This document shows, piece by piece, positions 26,601 through 38,360 of a DNA stretch of 64,000 nucleotides. Under the pieces are notes generated by a model that did no database searches, was not told where the DNA came from, and saw only the letters and a list, made by a program, of their open reading frames with translations. Position 1 is the stretch's first letter. The number at the start of each line of letters is the position of its first letter. A program made the translations under genes and the position numbers. The DNA is from Tetrahymena thermophila SB210 (Eukaryota; Ciliophora; Oligohymenophorea; Hymenostomatida; Tetrahymenidae), in the NCBI RefSeq assembly GCF_000189635.1, contig NW_002476341.1:64576-128575 (forward strand), written 5' to 3'.

Positions 26601-26804
26601 ATAATGAGATAACTAACTTTAAGAATTTTATGCTTTTTCATACGAAACTAGGCTAATTCTATATACCTAAAAGCTAATGACTCTTTCTAAAGATTCTTAA
26701 TTTTAACTTGAATAACTTTGTTAAGATATTATTATTGATGGATCTTAATTTGGATGGTAGTAACATCTTTCTTCTTTTATATAAATTGGTTAATTATTCA
26801 TCAT
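17643..26804 (-). CDS. Protein kinase with 18 LRR exons
   Basis: 22 exons summing to 3237 nt, exactly 1078 residues plus TGA. Exon 1 (26804-25620, 395 codons) carries a Gln/Ser-rich leader, then a protein kinase domain from about residue 130: loop LGSCIEQGGES, lysine in VIIK (156), catalytic HLDIKPKN (247-254; HRD has become HLD, Asp kept), DFG (267-269) and SDVYSLGK. It looks catalytically competent, Ser/Thr type. Exons 25463-25240 and 25153-24983 form a linker. LRR exons, each 90 nt: 24746-24657, then low ends 23940, 23575, 23219, 22874, 22206, 21849, 21492, 21131, 20828, 20476, 20153, 19793, 19445, 19094, 18670, 18314, 17961. Terminal exon 17679-17643 encodes EHLVNLLFYFK. Module consensus: N-N-I-G-A-Q-G-A-K-D-L-G-T-G-I-A-Q-C, then K-N-I-T-T-L-T-L-D-L. 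An LRR-guided cytosolic kinase is inferred; the substrate is unknown. Confidence 0.85.
18828..18894. mobile_element. 57-bp GC-rich fold-back insertion with 10-bp target duplication
   Basis: The insertion 18828-18884 splits one array unit. TAAAAAAACG occurs at 18818-18827 and again at 18885-18894, while all intact units have it once, so it is a 10-bp target-site duplication. The insert is a near-perfect palindrome: ATTCACGTGGCAAGCGCACA against the reversed right arm ATTCTCACATGGCGAGCGCA. Its GC content is far above the surroundings. It is non-coding and lies inside an intron. Confidence 0.85.
22517..22831. mobile_element. 304-bp inverted-repeat insertion with 11-bp target duplication
   Basis: The insertion 22517-22820 interrupts an intron of the kinase-LRR array. 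AAAATAATCAA is present at 22506-22516 and repeated at 22821-22831; intact units have one copy. Near both ends is a perfect 13-bp inverted repeat, TTGCGATCACTGC (22530-22542) and GCAGTGATCGCAA (22793-22805), with further GATCGC motifs inside. A second internal inverted pair TAGTTCCCA / TGGGAACTA lies near 22650. No coding capacity, so it would be a non-autonomous element. Confidence 0.85.
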
Positions 26805-27185
26805 ACAAAAGATGGACTTTTAATTTAAAATAGAATTATTTAAAAATAAATATATTTAAAAGTAGATTTAAATCATTTTTTAATATTCTAAAAAATTAAA
26901 TTTACTTTATCTTATAAAACGTCTTTTTTTACCAGAATATATTTTATCTTTACTTTTTACTTATTAATTAACTAATTTATTTAATACCTAAATTTTATGA
27001 CTTCAATCAATTAATAAATAAATCTTTCAATTGACTCCTTTAATATTAATTAATTAAATCAATGATTATTTTAACCTTTTACATTGAAAATATTAACTAC
27101 ATATAATATACTCTTCTATATTTATTTAATATTGTCCTAATAAATTTTATTTATTTATTTTATTTTAATTCATGTATTTTTATTT

Positions 27186-30100
27186 TCAGATTTATCTTTT
27201 GTTTAAATAATTTAAATTCAACAAGAAGCTTTTTTTTTTTATAAAAAATTTATTAAAAATTTGAGATATTTATTTTAAATATTTTTACGAAATGTCAATT
27301 GTTAAATTAGAAAGTTTAGCACATTTTGATAAGGTAAAACCTAAATTGTTTGCACCCAAATCACCAATTAAATTGTTTCTTTAATTAGTTAATAAATATT
27401 TATTCTTTAAATCAAAAAATTAAGATGAAAAAAACCATAAAATAAATAAATTAATTAATGAGGAAATTGTCTAAAAATAAATCACTGTTTATAAGAGATA
27501 AAAATTATAACAATTTTATTTATTCTCTGAAATATTTATATCTTATTAAATTAAATAATAAGATGAAAATATAGACTATTTTTACCTAAGGTTTAGATGC
27601 AAAAATGAGAGTTTAGAGCACATTACTAAACCAGAACCTAAATCTGAAGCACCATATGCAGTAATTTGATTACTTCTTTTATATTTTTAATAAAATTATT
27701 TATGCAACTTCAAAGAGATGTAAAAATAGTTAAATAAAAAAGATCATTTTAAAATATTATTCTAATTTTAAATTTAATAAGAATAAAAAATTAGCTAAGT
27801 AAATCAATTAGCTAAATCTATAAAAGATTTTCATTACACATTGATTATATAAACAAAAATATTATTTTTCTTGTATTTTCTATCAAAATAAAAAATAAAT
27901 AAACAATTTATACTCTAGGAAAAGAGACAAATTTTAGAGTTATGTGCCCTTTGCTAGAGCAAAACCTAAGATAGACGAACCTTTATCACCAAATTGACTT
28001 CCACTTTTAAAATTTTGAGAAAAATATTATAAAGAAAGTAAGTAAAGCAGATAAAAGAATTATTTGAAAATTGAAAAATTCAGACGAAACAAATAAAAAT
28101 AAGCAAAAAAGAAGTCAAAATGAATTTTTAATTTTTTTTCAAAAATCATAAAAATAAAAAAAGAAATTCGTTTACGTAAATTGGAGTACCAAAGTAGAAA
28201 GTTAAGTGCAATTTGCTAACCAAGGTCCTAAATTTAATATACACAGTGAACCAATTTTAATCCATCTATATAATTTATTGATAGAAATTAGAAATTATGA
28301 GTAAATATTCAAAAAAAATGATATTCAAAAAATATTATTAATACAAAATAAGATACTAAATTTAATAAAGAAAAAATTTCATAAATAAACAATTAGGCTC
28401 AATTTTTAAATTAAACAAACAATTAAATAATTTTCTTATTATTTTAATTATTATTGATGAATATTAAGATATTAAATTTTTATTAATTTTATTTATTCAA
28501 ATAAATGTCAAAAAACATAAAAAGAATTTACCTTAGGTTTAGAGTTAAAGATGACAGATTACAACATTTTGATATTGCAGAACCTAAGTTTGATATAATC
28601 TAAGCATCAATTTGATTGCCTCTGATATATTTTTTAAATATTATTTTGTAAGTTACTCTAAAAAATGAAGTTGTTAAGCAGAAAAATAAAATTTTCAATT
28701 TTAAAATAAAGTTTAGTATGAAAATATTCAAAGCAATAAGATAAAGATAATTTGTTTTATAAATTTTGGTAATGGAAATAAAAAGCATTAATATATAATA
28801 TAATAAATTATTATTACTCAAGATCAACAGTTAAATTTAACAGATTGCTACACATCGCTAAAGAAGAATCTAAGTCTGATGCATCTTCAAAATCATAATA
28901 TTCTCTTTAGAGTTTTTAAGAAAATTTTTTAGTTTTTAAAAAAATAATAATAAAAATAAAGAAGAAAATTAATTTTTAAAAAATAATAATTTTTATTTTT
29001 TAAGTTAAAAATTATTAAAATATGTTGATAAATTATATCATAATAAATAAAGTATTTAAAATATTTTGCTAACCTTAAATTAAGAATCAGAGTTTAAAGT
29101 TTAGATTTTTTTGGTATTGCAGAACTTAATTTTGACGTGCCTTTTATTGAGTTAATATTCTTCCTTTAATAATTTTGAAAAAAATTTTATTTAAATGAAA
29201 AAAATTCAAACTTGATTTAGATTGTAAATCAATTTAAATTAGGTTTTTATTTTATTAGATTTATTTTTTAAATAGGATTTTGTTGATTTATATGAAAAAT
29301 TTATTTTAAAAATTTGTTAGATGAAATTAATCATTTTAATAAATAGATTAATAAAATCAAAATAAAAATTCAAAAAATTTAATGAAATAAATAATCATTA
29401 TAAAAACTAATTTACTTACTTACAAAATATAATAAATGAAAAAAAATTATTATTTTACTCATGCAAATTAAGCAAAATATCAATAAAAATAGATAAAAGA
29501 CTTTACCAAACAAATTATAATAACAAAGTTGATAGACTATCACATTTTGCTAAAGCAGAGCTTAAGCGTTTTGCAGCCTTATCACTAATATATTCAATAC
29601 TATTTACATAGAAATTATTATATAAATTTAACGCTAAAAATAATTTTTAATAAAATGTTAGAAAAAAATAAATAAATACAAAATGATTAAAAATAAATAA
29701 ACTTTTTTTACTTGAGCTGAAGTGTTAAAGTGGTTAAATTAGTACATTTTTTGATGCCCGAGCTTAGGCTTTTTACTTCTTCATCTTTGATAATATATTC
29801 TCTTTTTATTTTTTTTGAGTGAATCAGTTTATTTCAATAAAAAAAGCCAAATTTTTAAAAACAAATAAATTATAAAAAATAATGAAATTCTAAAGTTGAT
29901 TTAAAAAAATTAAAAATAAATTAAATTAATGAATCTTCATGATCAAAACAATATAAATTATAAAACCAAGTAATCATAACTAAAATGATAAATAAATTTA
30001 ATATTGAAATTATTAATAAGATTTTAAATAATAAAATGCTTAACTATTTTTTACCTTAAATCAATTTGAAGGAGAGTATGAGATAAAAGATTAGAGCTTA

Positions 30101-30200
30101 AAAACTTTTATTAAGAATTATTGTAATAAATAATATTATATAAATCATAATTAATTACATTTTTTAATCTACTAAAATAATTTTTGTTCTGTTCTATCAT
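27186..30200 (-). CDS. LRR protein, nine LRR exons, no kinase
   Basis: 11 exons, 999 nt, 332 residues plus TGA, frame exact. Leader exon 30200-30055 (146 nt) starts MIEQNKNYFSRLKNVI and ends in LSSNLLSHTLLQIDL, homologous to the leaders at 30924 and 56730. LRR exons: 29801-29712, 29599-29507 (93), 29163-29074, 28904-28818 (87), 28621-28532, 28265-28176, 28003-27914, 27675-27586, 27378-27289. Terminal exon 27228-27186 encodes FLLNLNYLNKRQI. Modules are diverged, e.g. N-L-I-G-D-L-G-A-N-N-L-G-F-T-L-S-K-C-A-K. It lies just upstream of the kinase-LRR gene on the same strand (382 bp apart) and is divergent from the gene at 30924. Some modules, such as the one at 28904, have lost the usual N-x-I-G, suggesting relaxed constraint, yet none contains TGA. 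Confidence 0.8.
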
Positions 30201-30923
30201 TTTTTTAATTTTGACTTTTTTGTTTTTTGTTTAATTTAAAATAATAAAGCTTATTTAAATATTTGATTTTTATAGTGATTGAAAACAAATTTTTAAATAA
30301 ATCATTAATTTTTATAAAAACTTGATTTTTGAAAAAAAGTAAGTTCTTAAAAAATTAGGTGAAAGCTAGACCTCACTTTTCCCTTTATATTATGGATAGA
30401 TATAATTATTATTTATACATTATAAAATAATATGATAAAATTATATTTATTTAATAATTCTATGTGTTAGTTGTAAAATAAACTACTAAGTTTGTTTATA
30501 CTTGTTATATATGAATGAATGTATGAATATCTATTATTTTTAATATGTACTTCCGTAAATTTATTATCTTTATAATCATTAATTTTTTAACATAAACATT
30601 TTTTTAAATAGTTATTAAAATACTTTTTTTATTTAATTTATTCGATTTTCTTAAATTCAAAATTTAAATTTTAAATTTTATTATTTATTCTTGATAAAGG
30701 TTAGTAAAATCATTAATTTCCAAAAATATTAAATATAAGCTCTTTATGAAAAGAGAAAAAATAAGTAGACTGATTTATTGATATTTTTTTAGAAAGGTAC
30801 AAGTAAAATAAGAATATTTAAAAAGATAATTAAGAATTCTTTTATTAATCAAAATTATTAATTTCTGATAAAATTAATTAATAAATAATCAAAGAAATAT
30901 TAATGGAAAATAAAATTAAAAAA
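30201..30923. promoter_or_regulatory. Shared intergenic region of two divergent LRR genes
   Basis: 723 bp between the start codons of the LRR genes at 30200 (-) and 30924 (+). Both promoters must lie here. AT-rich; no motif can be named with confidence. Confidence 0.5.
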
Positions 30924-33900
30924 ATGGAGTAATAGGTTAATTGCTTTAATAATCTGGAAGATGTATCCATAATTATTAGTTTTACTTATGATTATAAAAT
31001 ATTTTTTTTTAATAAAAAGTTAATGAAATCGAACTTGAAAACTCTAACTCTTATTGACTTACAGTTAAAGTATGAAATATATAAAAATATTTATATTTAA
31101 TGATAAATATTTAAAAACAAACAATATTTTTTTATAAAAATAATTATTTTAAAACTTACTTTTTCTCTTTTTTATAAAATTAAGAAAAAATAAAATCTAA
31201 TATATTTCATTCATTCATTCATTCAAACATTCTTTGATTCATTCATTTTTTATTCTAAAGTTAAATTTTTTTTTTATTATTTAAAATAAATAGAAATTGT
31301 ACTCTTAGTAATGAATAAATTACTTAGCTTAATACTTCTTTAGTATAATGCCAAAAATTAGAATCTTTGATATTAAATCTTAAGTAATCATTTAACTTTT
31401 TTATTTTAAATAAAGTGATTTATTATATCAATCTAATATGTAGTAAAGAAAATATTTCTGATGATTAGATATGTTAAATATTTGCTGAATACTCTTACTT
31501 AAAGGATTTAATTGAAACTAATAATATTAGGTAAACAAACATATTTTTTATATTAATAAATAAAAAATATAGCCAAAAAATTGTTTTATAATAATGATAT
31601 TATCTTAAAACACTAGATATTTATTTATTTATTTCTACCATTTAAAAGCTGAAAGTTTTTTTGAATCTTTCTTTCTTGTTAAATTAATTTCTGTCATTTT
31701 GCTAATTTAATAATTTAAAAAAAATAAAAATCGTTTTAATTATATTTTATTTAAACAGTAATGATTAAATATATGCCCAAATTTTGTCTTTCAAGAATAT
31801 CTTTAACTTAGAACTTAAAGCTTGTAAAGAACCTAGGTAATATAGAATTTTTGATATTTATTTATTTATTTATTTATTTAAAAAATTTATTTTTTAATTT
31901 GAAAGATTAAATGAAATTTAAGCTTAAGGAAATATTCTATTAGAAGAAACTATGAGCAATCTAACTAATCTCAAAAGTTTGCAGCTAAATTTAGAGTATT
32001 CTTTTTTTAATTTATTTATTTATTTTTTAATATAATTAAGTTAGTTAGTTCATCTTTTAAAACTCATTAAATAATCCCTAAAAAATTTGTTTGTAAATTA
32101 TCTTAACTAAATCAAAACACAAAAGTTTGCTTCATATAAATTTAAATGGCATCTTAGTTAGTCTATTTTTACTGTTGTTTTTATTTAGATAATAATTTAA
32201 AAATTATGTTAAATTTTATAATATTAAATTATTTTATATGAATAATATTTTATTAATATAATAAAAGTGGAAATTAAATTGAAGATGGAGATGCAATTTA
32301 GATTTAGAAAGTATTACATAAATGCAAAGCACTTACTAACTTAAATTTGTAGCTTTGGTAATTCTATTATTATTAATTATATTAAACATATTTAATTATA
32401 TTTATTGTCTTCTTTTTAAAGTAAATAAATGATTTATTAAAAAAATTTTTTTGGAAAGGAATAATAAAATAGGTGATAGATAAATAGAGAGTATAGCTGA
32501 AGGTATTAATATTTGTGCTAATCTGACAACCTTAACTTTAAACGCATCGTAAATTTTATTGATTATCTATCTGTTATAAATTCAAAAATTCTTTTCAATA
32601 TAATTTTATATTTAATTGTAAAATTTTTAAAAAGAGCAAATTTATTTGGAAATGAAGGTGCGTTTTCAATTAGTAAAGCATTAGGTGGTTGTTGTAGAAT
32701 GTTGAATCATCTAGATATTAACCTCTCGTAATTAATTTTAATTTTTTTAAGGATTAATTTAAATTAATTAAACAATTTAATAAAAATTTTTATCTATTTA
32801 ATCCTTAAACAATTTTTAAGTTGAGATAAATGTTTTTTTATATATTTTTATAAGCAAAAATTAAATTGGAGATGAAGGAGTATCTGCTATTTGCATTGTA
32901 CTAGGTAGCTGTAGATTACTTATGAATCTAAAATTTGAGTTTTGGTAATTTTGAAATTTCATTTTTTGAAAATTTAGAAAGATTTTAACATCTTTTATAT
33001 TTTATTATCATTGTTTAAAGAGTTTTAAATTAATTAATTATTTGATGATTATTATTTACAAGCATATTATTTTCTATAATAAAAGTAACAGTTAAATTGG
33101 AGATGAAGGAGCATATTCTTTTGGGAAAGCATTAAGTAGCTGTAAGTCACTTATTAATTTAAAAATTTCGCTTAGGTAATTTTAATTTTATGATTTTGAG
33201 AATTTAAAAAACTTAATTAAATTTTTATTTTTGAGATTACGTTGAAGTAATTAATTAATTAATAATTTTATTTATTTTTTTTGAAAAGGGAAAATAAAAT
33301 CGGTGACAAAGGAGCATAAAATATTGGATTAGGTTTAAGTAACTGCACTCAACTTACCAGTTTAGCTTTTGACATAGCGTAAATCTATTTATTTCACTTT
33401 TTAATTACTTTTGAACAAAAATTATAAATAAATATATATGCTTTCTATTTAAAATAAAGTATTGATACAAACTTAATATTTATAAAATGTCTATAATTTT
33501 TATTAAACATGATTTTCATTTATAAAAGCCTAAATTAAATTGGGGATGAAGGAGCTTTTACTATCGGTACAGCACTTGGTAACTGCAAATTCCTAACTAA
33601 CCTCAACTTTTAGATTTGGTAACCTTGAGTTTATAATTATTTATAGACAGTTTAAAAAGTTTAAATTACTATATTTAATAGTTTATGAATTAATTTATTT
33701 TGTTTGAAAAGGAAAAATAAAATTGGTGATAAAGGAGCATAAAATATTGGGTTAGGCTTGAGTAACTGCACTTAACTTACAAGTTTAGCATTTAGCATAG
33801 CGTAAATAAATTCCATTTATTATTTACTTTTAAAAAAGCTTATATGAATAATTTTTATTTAAAATCAAGTATATAAAATTAATATTTATAAAATGGTTAT

Positions 33901-36900
33901 CATTTTTCATTAAACATAATTTTTAATTTATAAAAGTTAAAATTAAATTGCGGATTATGGAGCTTCTTCTATTGGTAAAGCATTTGGTAACTTCAAATTC
34001 CTTACTAATCTCAACTTTTAGATTTGGTAAAATTGATTTTTTATTTATTAATAAATAAATAGCAAAAAAAATTTAATTATTTTAAGGATTTTAAATTTTT
34101 AAATTTCATAGGAAATTTGAATAGTTAATGAATAAATTTATTTTGTTTGAAAAGGGATAATAAAATTGGTGGTGAGGGAGCATATAATATTGGATTAGGC
34201 TTGATTAATTGCTCTCAACTTACAAATTTAACATTCGGCATAAAGTAAATTTATTTTATTTATTAAAAAATTTCTATTATTTTTCATTAAACATGATTTT
34301 CATTTATAAAAGTAATAATTCTATTGGGGATAACGGAGCTTCTAGTATCGGTAGAGCACTTGGTAACTGCAAATTCCTAACTAATTTATACTTTTCGATT
34401 TGGTAACATTGATTTTATCTTGATTTATACTCAATTTAAAAATTTTTAATTATTTTATCTATTTTGATTTAAATTTCTTAGGAAATTTGAATAGTTAATG
34501 AATAAATTTATTTTGTTTGAAAAGGAATAATAAAATCTGTGATGAAGGAGCATAAAATATTGGATTAGGCTTGAGTAACTGCACTTAACTTACAAATTTA
34601 GTATTTGACATATCGTAAATCTATTTTATTTATTATTTACTTTTGAAAAAAATTATATGAATGCTATTTATTTAAAATCAAGTGTGTACAAAATTAATAT
34701 TTATAAAGTGTCTATAATTAATTTATAATTAAACATGATTTTCATTTATAAAAGTGATAATTAAATTGGGGATGATGGAGCTTCTAGTATCGGTAGAGCA
34801 CTTGGTAATTGTAAATTCCTAACCAATCTCACCTTTTCGATTTGGTAACACTGATTCTATATTGATTAATACACAATTTAAAAATTTTTAATTATTTTAT
34901 CTATTTGATTTAAATTTGGTAGGAAATTTGAATAGTTAATGAATAAATTTATTTTGTTTGAAAAGGAATAATAAAATCTGTGATGAAGGAGCATAAAATA
35001 TTGGATTAGGCTTGAGTAACTGCACTTAACTTACAAATTTAGTATTTGCCATATCGTAAATCTATTTTATTTATTATTTACTTTTGAAAAAAATTATATG
35101 AATGCTATTTATTTAAAATCAAGTGTACAAAATTAATATTTATAAAGTGTCTATAATTTATAATTAAACATGATTTTCATTTATAAAAGTGAAAATTAAA
35201 TTGGGGATTATGGAGCTTCTAGTATCGGTAGAGCACTTGGTAACTGCAAATTCCTAACTAATTTATACTTTTCGATTTGGTAACATTGATTTTATCTTGA
35301 TTTATACTCAATTTCAAAATTTTTAATTATTTTATCTATTTTGATTTAAATTTCTTTGGAAATTTGAATAGTTAAAGAATAAATTTATTTTGTTTGAAAA
35401 GGAATAATAAAATCTGTGATGAAGGAGCATAAAATATTGGATTAGGCTTGAGTAACTGCACTTAACTTACAAATTTAGTATTTGACATATCGTAAATCTA
35501 TTTTATTTATTATTTACTTTTGAAAAAAATTATATGAATGCTATTTATTTAAAATCAAGTGTACAAAATTAATATTTATAAAGTGTCTATAATTTATAAT
35601 TAAACATGATTTTCATTTATAAAAGTAAAAATTAAATTGGGGATGATGGAGCTTCTAGTATCGGTAGAGCACTTGGTAATTGTAAATTCCTAACCAATCT
35701 CACCTTTTCGATTTGGTAACATTGATTTTATCTTGATTTATACTCAATTTAAAAATTTTTAATTATTTTATCTATTTTGATTTAAATTTCTTTGGAAATT
35801 TGAATAGTTAAAGAATAAATTTATTTTGTTTGAAAAGGAATAATAAAATCTGTGATGAAGGAGCATAAAATATTGGATTAGGCTTGAGTAACTGCACTTA
35901 ACTTACAAATTTAGTATTTGACATATCGTAAATCTATTTTATTTATTATTTACTTTTGAAAAAAATTATATGAATGCTATTTATTTAAAATCAAGTGTAC
36001 AAAATTAATATTTATAAAGTGTCTATAATTTATAATTAAACATGATTTTCATTTATAAAAGTAAAAATTAAATTGGGGATGATGGAGCTTCTAGTATCGG
36101 TAGAGCACTTGGTAATTGCAAATTCCTAACTAATTTATAGTTTTTGATTTGGTAACACTGATTCTATTTTGATTAATACACAATTTAAAAATTTTTAATT
36201 ATTTTATCTATTTTGATTTAAATTTCTTAGGAAATTTGAATAGTTAAAGAATAAATTTATTTTGTTTGAAAAGGAATAATAAAATCTGTGATGAAGGAGC
36301 ATAAAATATTGGATTAGGCTTGAGTAACTGCACTTAACTTACAAATTTAGTATTTGACATATCGTAAATCTATTTTATTTATTATTTACTTTTGAAAAAA
36401 ATTATATGAATGCTATTTATTTAAAATTAAGTGTGTACAAAATTAATATTTATAAAGTGTCTATAATTAATTTATAATTAAACATGATTTTCATTTATAA
36501 AAGTCAAAATTAAATTGGGGATGATGGAGCTTCTAGTATCGGTAGAGCACTTGGTAATTGCAAATTCCTAACTAATCTCGCCTTTTCGATTTGGTAACAC
36601 TGATTCTATATTGATTTATACTCAATTTAAAAATTTTTAATTATTTTATCTATTTGATTTAAATTTGGTAGGAAATTTGAATAGTTAATGAATAAATTTA
36701 TTTTTTTTGAAAAGGAATAACAAAATCGGTGATGAAGGAGCATAAAATATTGGATTAGGCTTGAGTAACTGCACTTAACTTACAAATTTAGTATTTATCA
36801 TATCGTAAATCTATTTTATTTATTATTTACTTTTGAAAAAAATTATATGAATGCTATTTATTTAAAATCAAGTGTACAAAATTAATATTTATAAAGTTTC

Positions 36901-37329
36901 TATAATTTATAATTAAACATGATTTTCATTTATAAAAGTAAAAATTAAATTGGGGATGATGGAGCTTCTAGTATTGGTAGAGCACTTGGTAACTACAAAT
37001 TCCTAACTAATCTCTAATTTTCGATTTTGTAAAATTGATTATTTATTGATTAAAAGACAATTTAAAAATTTTTAATTATTTTATCTATTTTGATTTAAAT
37101 TTGGTAGGAGATTTGAATAGTTAATGAATTAATATATTTTATTTAAATAGTTAAAATAAAATTAGTGATAAAGGATTATAAAATATTGCATTAGAACTAA
37201 GTAACTGTACTTAACTTACATAGTTATTTCTTAAATTAGAGTAAATTTCATCTATTATTTTCTAAAAATAATTATTTTAAATTTTTTAGGAAGTATATTA
37301 AAATATTTTTATAAAAAAAGAAAATATGA
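30924..37329 (+). CDS. LRR protein with 28 one-repeat exons
   Basis: 30 exons, 2679 nt, 892 residues plus TGA; all phases agree. Leader 30924-31069 (146 nt, MEQQVNCFNNLEDV). Diverged modules 31309-31383, 31444-31530, 31759-31836, 31906-31995, 32268-32357, 32459-32548, 32635-32727, 32855-32944, 33086-33175. Then two 90-nt module types alternate, starting at 33289, 33529, 33712, 33937, 34155, 34313, 34525, 34755, 34966, 35190, 35402, 35626, 35838, 36062, 36274, 36504, 36715, 36939, 37151. Terminal exon 37290-37329 encodes KYIKIFLQKKKI. Type 1: N-K-I-C-D-E-G-A-Q-N-I-G-L-G-L-S-N-C, then T-Q-L-T-N-L. Type 2: N-Q-I-G-D-D-G-A-S-S-I-G-R-A-L-G-N-C, then K-F-L-T-N-L. A long LRR solenoid with no membrane segment or catalytic domain is predicted, so probably a cytosolic binding scaffold. 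The ligand is unknown. Confidence 0.9.
33230..37250 (+). repeat. Two-module dimer array, about 440 bp period
   Basis: Pairs of exons with both introns repeat about nine times. From 34.5 to 36.9 kb units are almost identical, including intron blocks AATAAATTTATTTTGTTTGA and AAACATGATTTTCATTTATA. Divergence grows toward both ends, the pattern expected when unequal exchange works mostly in the middle of an array. Confidence 0.95.
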
Positions 37330-37668
37330 TAAGTTTCTAAAATCCAGTCAAATAATCAATTGTAAAAATATAAAGTTATTGTAATTTGTTTTTATTTATT
37401 GTTTAGAATTAAATAATTAAAAGCACAATTTTTTATTTATTTTATAAATTTAAAATGAAAAGAAAATTGATTAGATATGAAAACACAGAAAATAAAAGAT
37501 TAGCTTAGAAAATAAAAAGATTAGTTAAATTAATTATAGATTGAATTAACTTCAATTAAAAATTAAATATTAATTATTAATATAATAGTACATATATATA
37601 TAAAACAAAAAAAATTCGATAAAAAAGTTGTAAAATAAATTTTTTTTAAAAAATTTTTCAAAATTTAA
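37330..37668. other. 3' flank of LRR gene up to assembly gap
   Basis: AT-rich sequence with no recognised gene, ending at the second run of N. Confidence 0.5.
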
Positions 37669-37768
37669 NNNNNNNNNNNNNNNNNNNNNNNNNNNNNNNN
37701 NNNNNNNNNNNNNNNNNNNNNNNNNNNNNNNNNNNNNNNNNNNNNNNNNNNNNNNNNNNNNNNNNNNN
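37669..37768. other. Assembly gap (100 N)
   Basis: Exactly 100 N. The sequence to the right is the 5' flank of a membrane-protein copy, resembling 40530-40560 in the B-C intergenic region. Confidence 0.99.
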
Positions 37769-38360
37769 TTAGAAATAAAAAAATAAAATAATTTATAAAG
37801 GTATTATTTTTGATAAATAGAGTGAAAAAAAAATGAATTGATAAAAAAAATAAATAAATTTAACTAACTAAAAGATATACCTAACTAATATTTTTCATTT
37901 TTCTACAGTTCTATTTTCTTTTATAAATAAATTTTATAAAGAATAAAATAAATAAATTTAACTAACTAACTAAATAATGTGCCTAATATTTTTGATTTTA
38001 TTCAAATAAATCTATTATCTTTTTTTAATTATAAAATTAATAAAATATAAAATTAAATAAATTAATTTATGAATCAAATAAAATTATGCATTCCACTTTT
38101 TGAAGTAAAGTCTTCATTTATTAATATAAAATAATATGTAAATTAATCTAAATTTATTTGTTTATGACTGATGAAGGGTAATTCTATTTTCTTTTATAAA
38201 CATAGAAATACAAAAATTAATTAAATCTTTTCTCAAATTATTTTTTCTATATAATTAATTGATTGATTGAAAAAGATCAAATAAATTTAATTACTATAAT
38301 TATTAATTTCATAAATATAAATCAATAAATCGAGTTTTGACCAAGATAAGATAAAAATAA

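Noticed and set aside
28600..28827. 75-codon minus-strand frame
   Set aside because: It spans an intron and parts of two LRR exons in a frame other than that of the modules.
34209..34406. 65-codon plus-strand frame
   Set aside because: It reads through an intron into part of the LRR exon 34313-34402; the exon is real, the start and upstream part are not.
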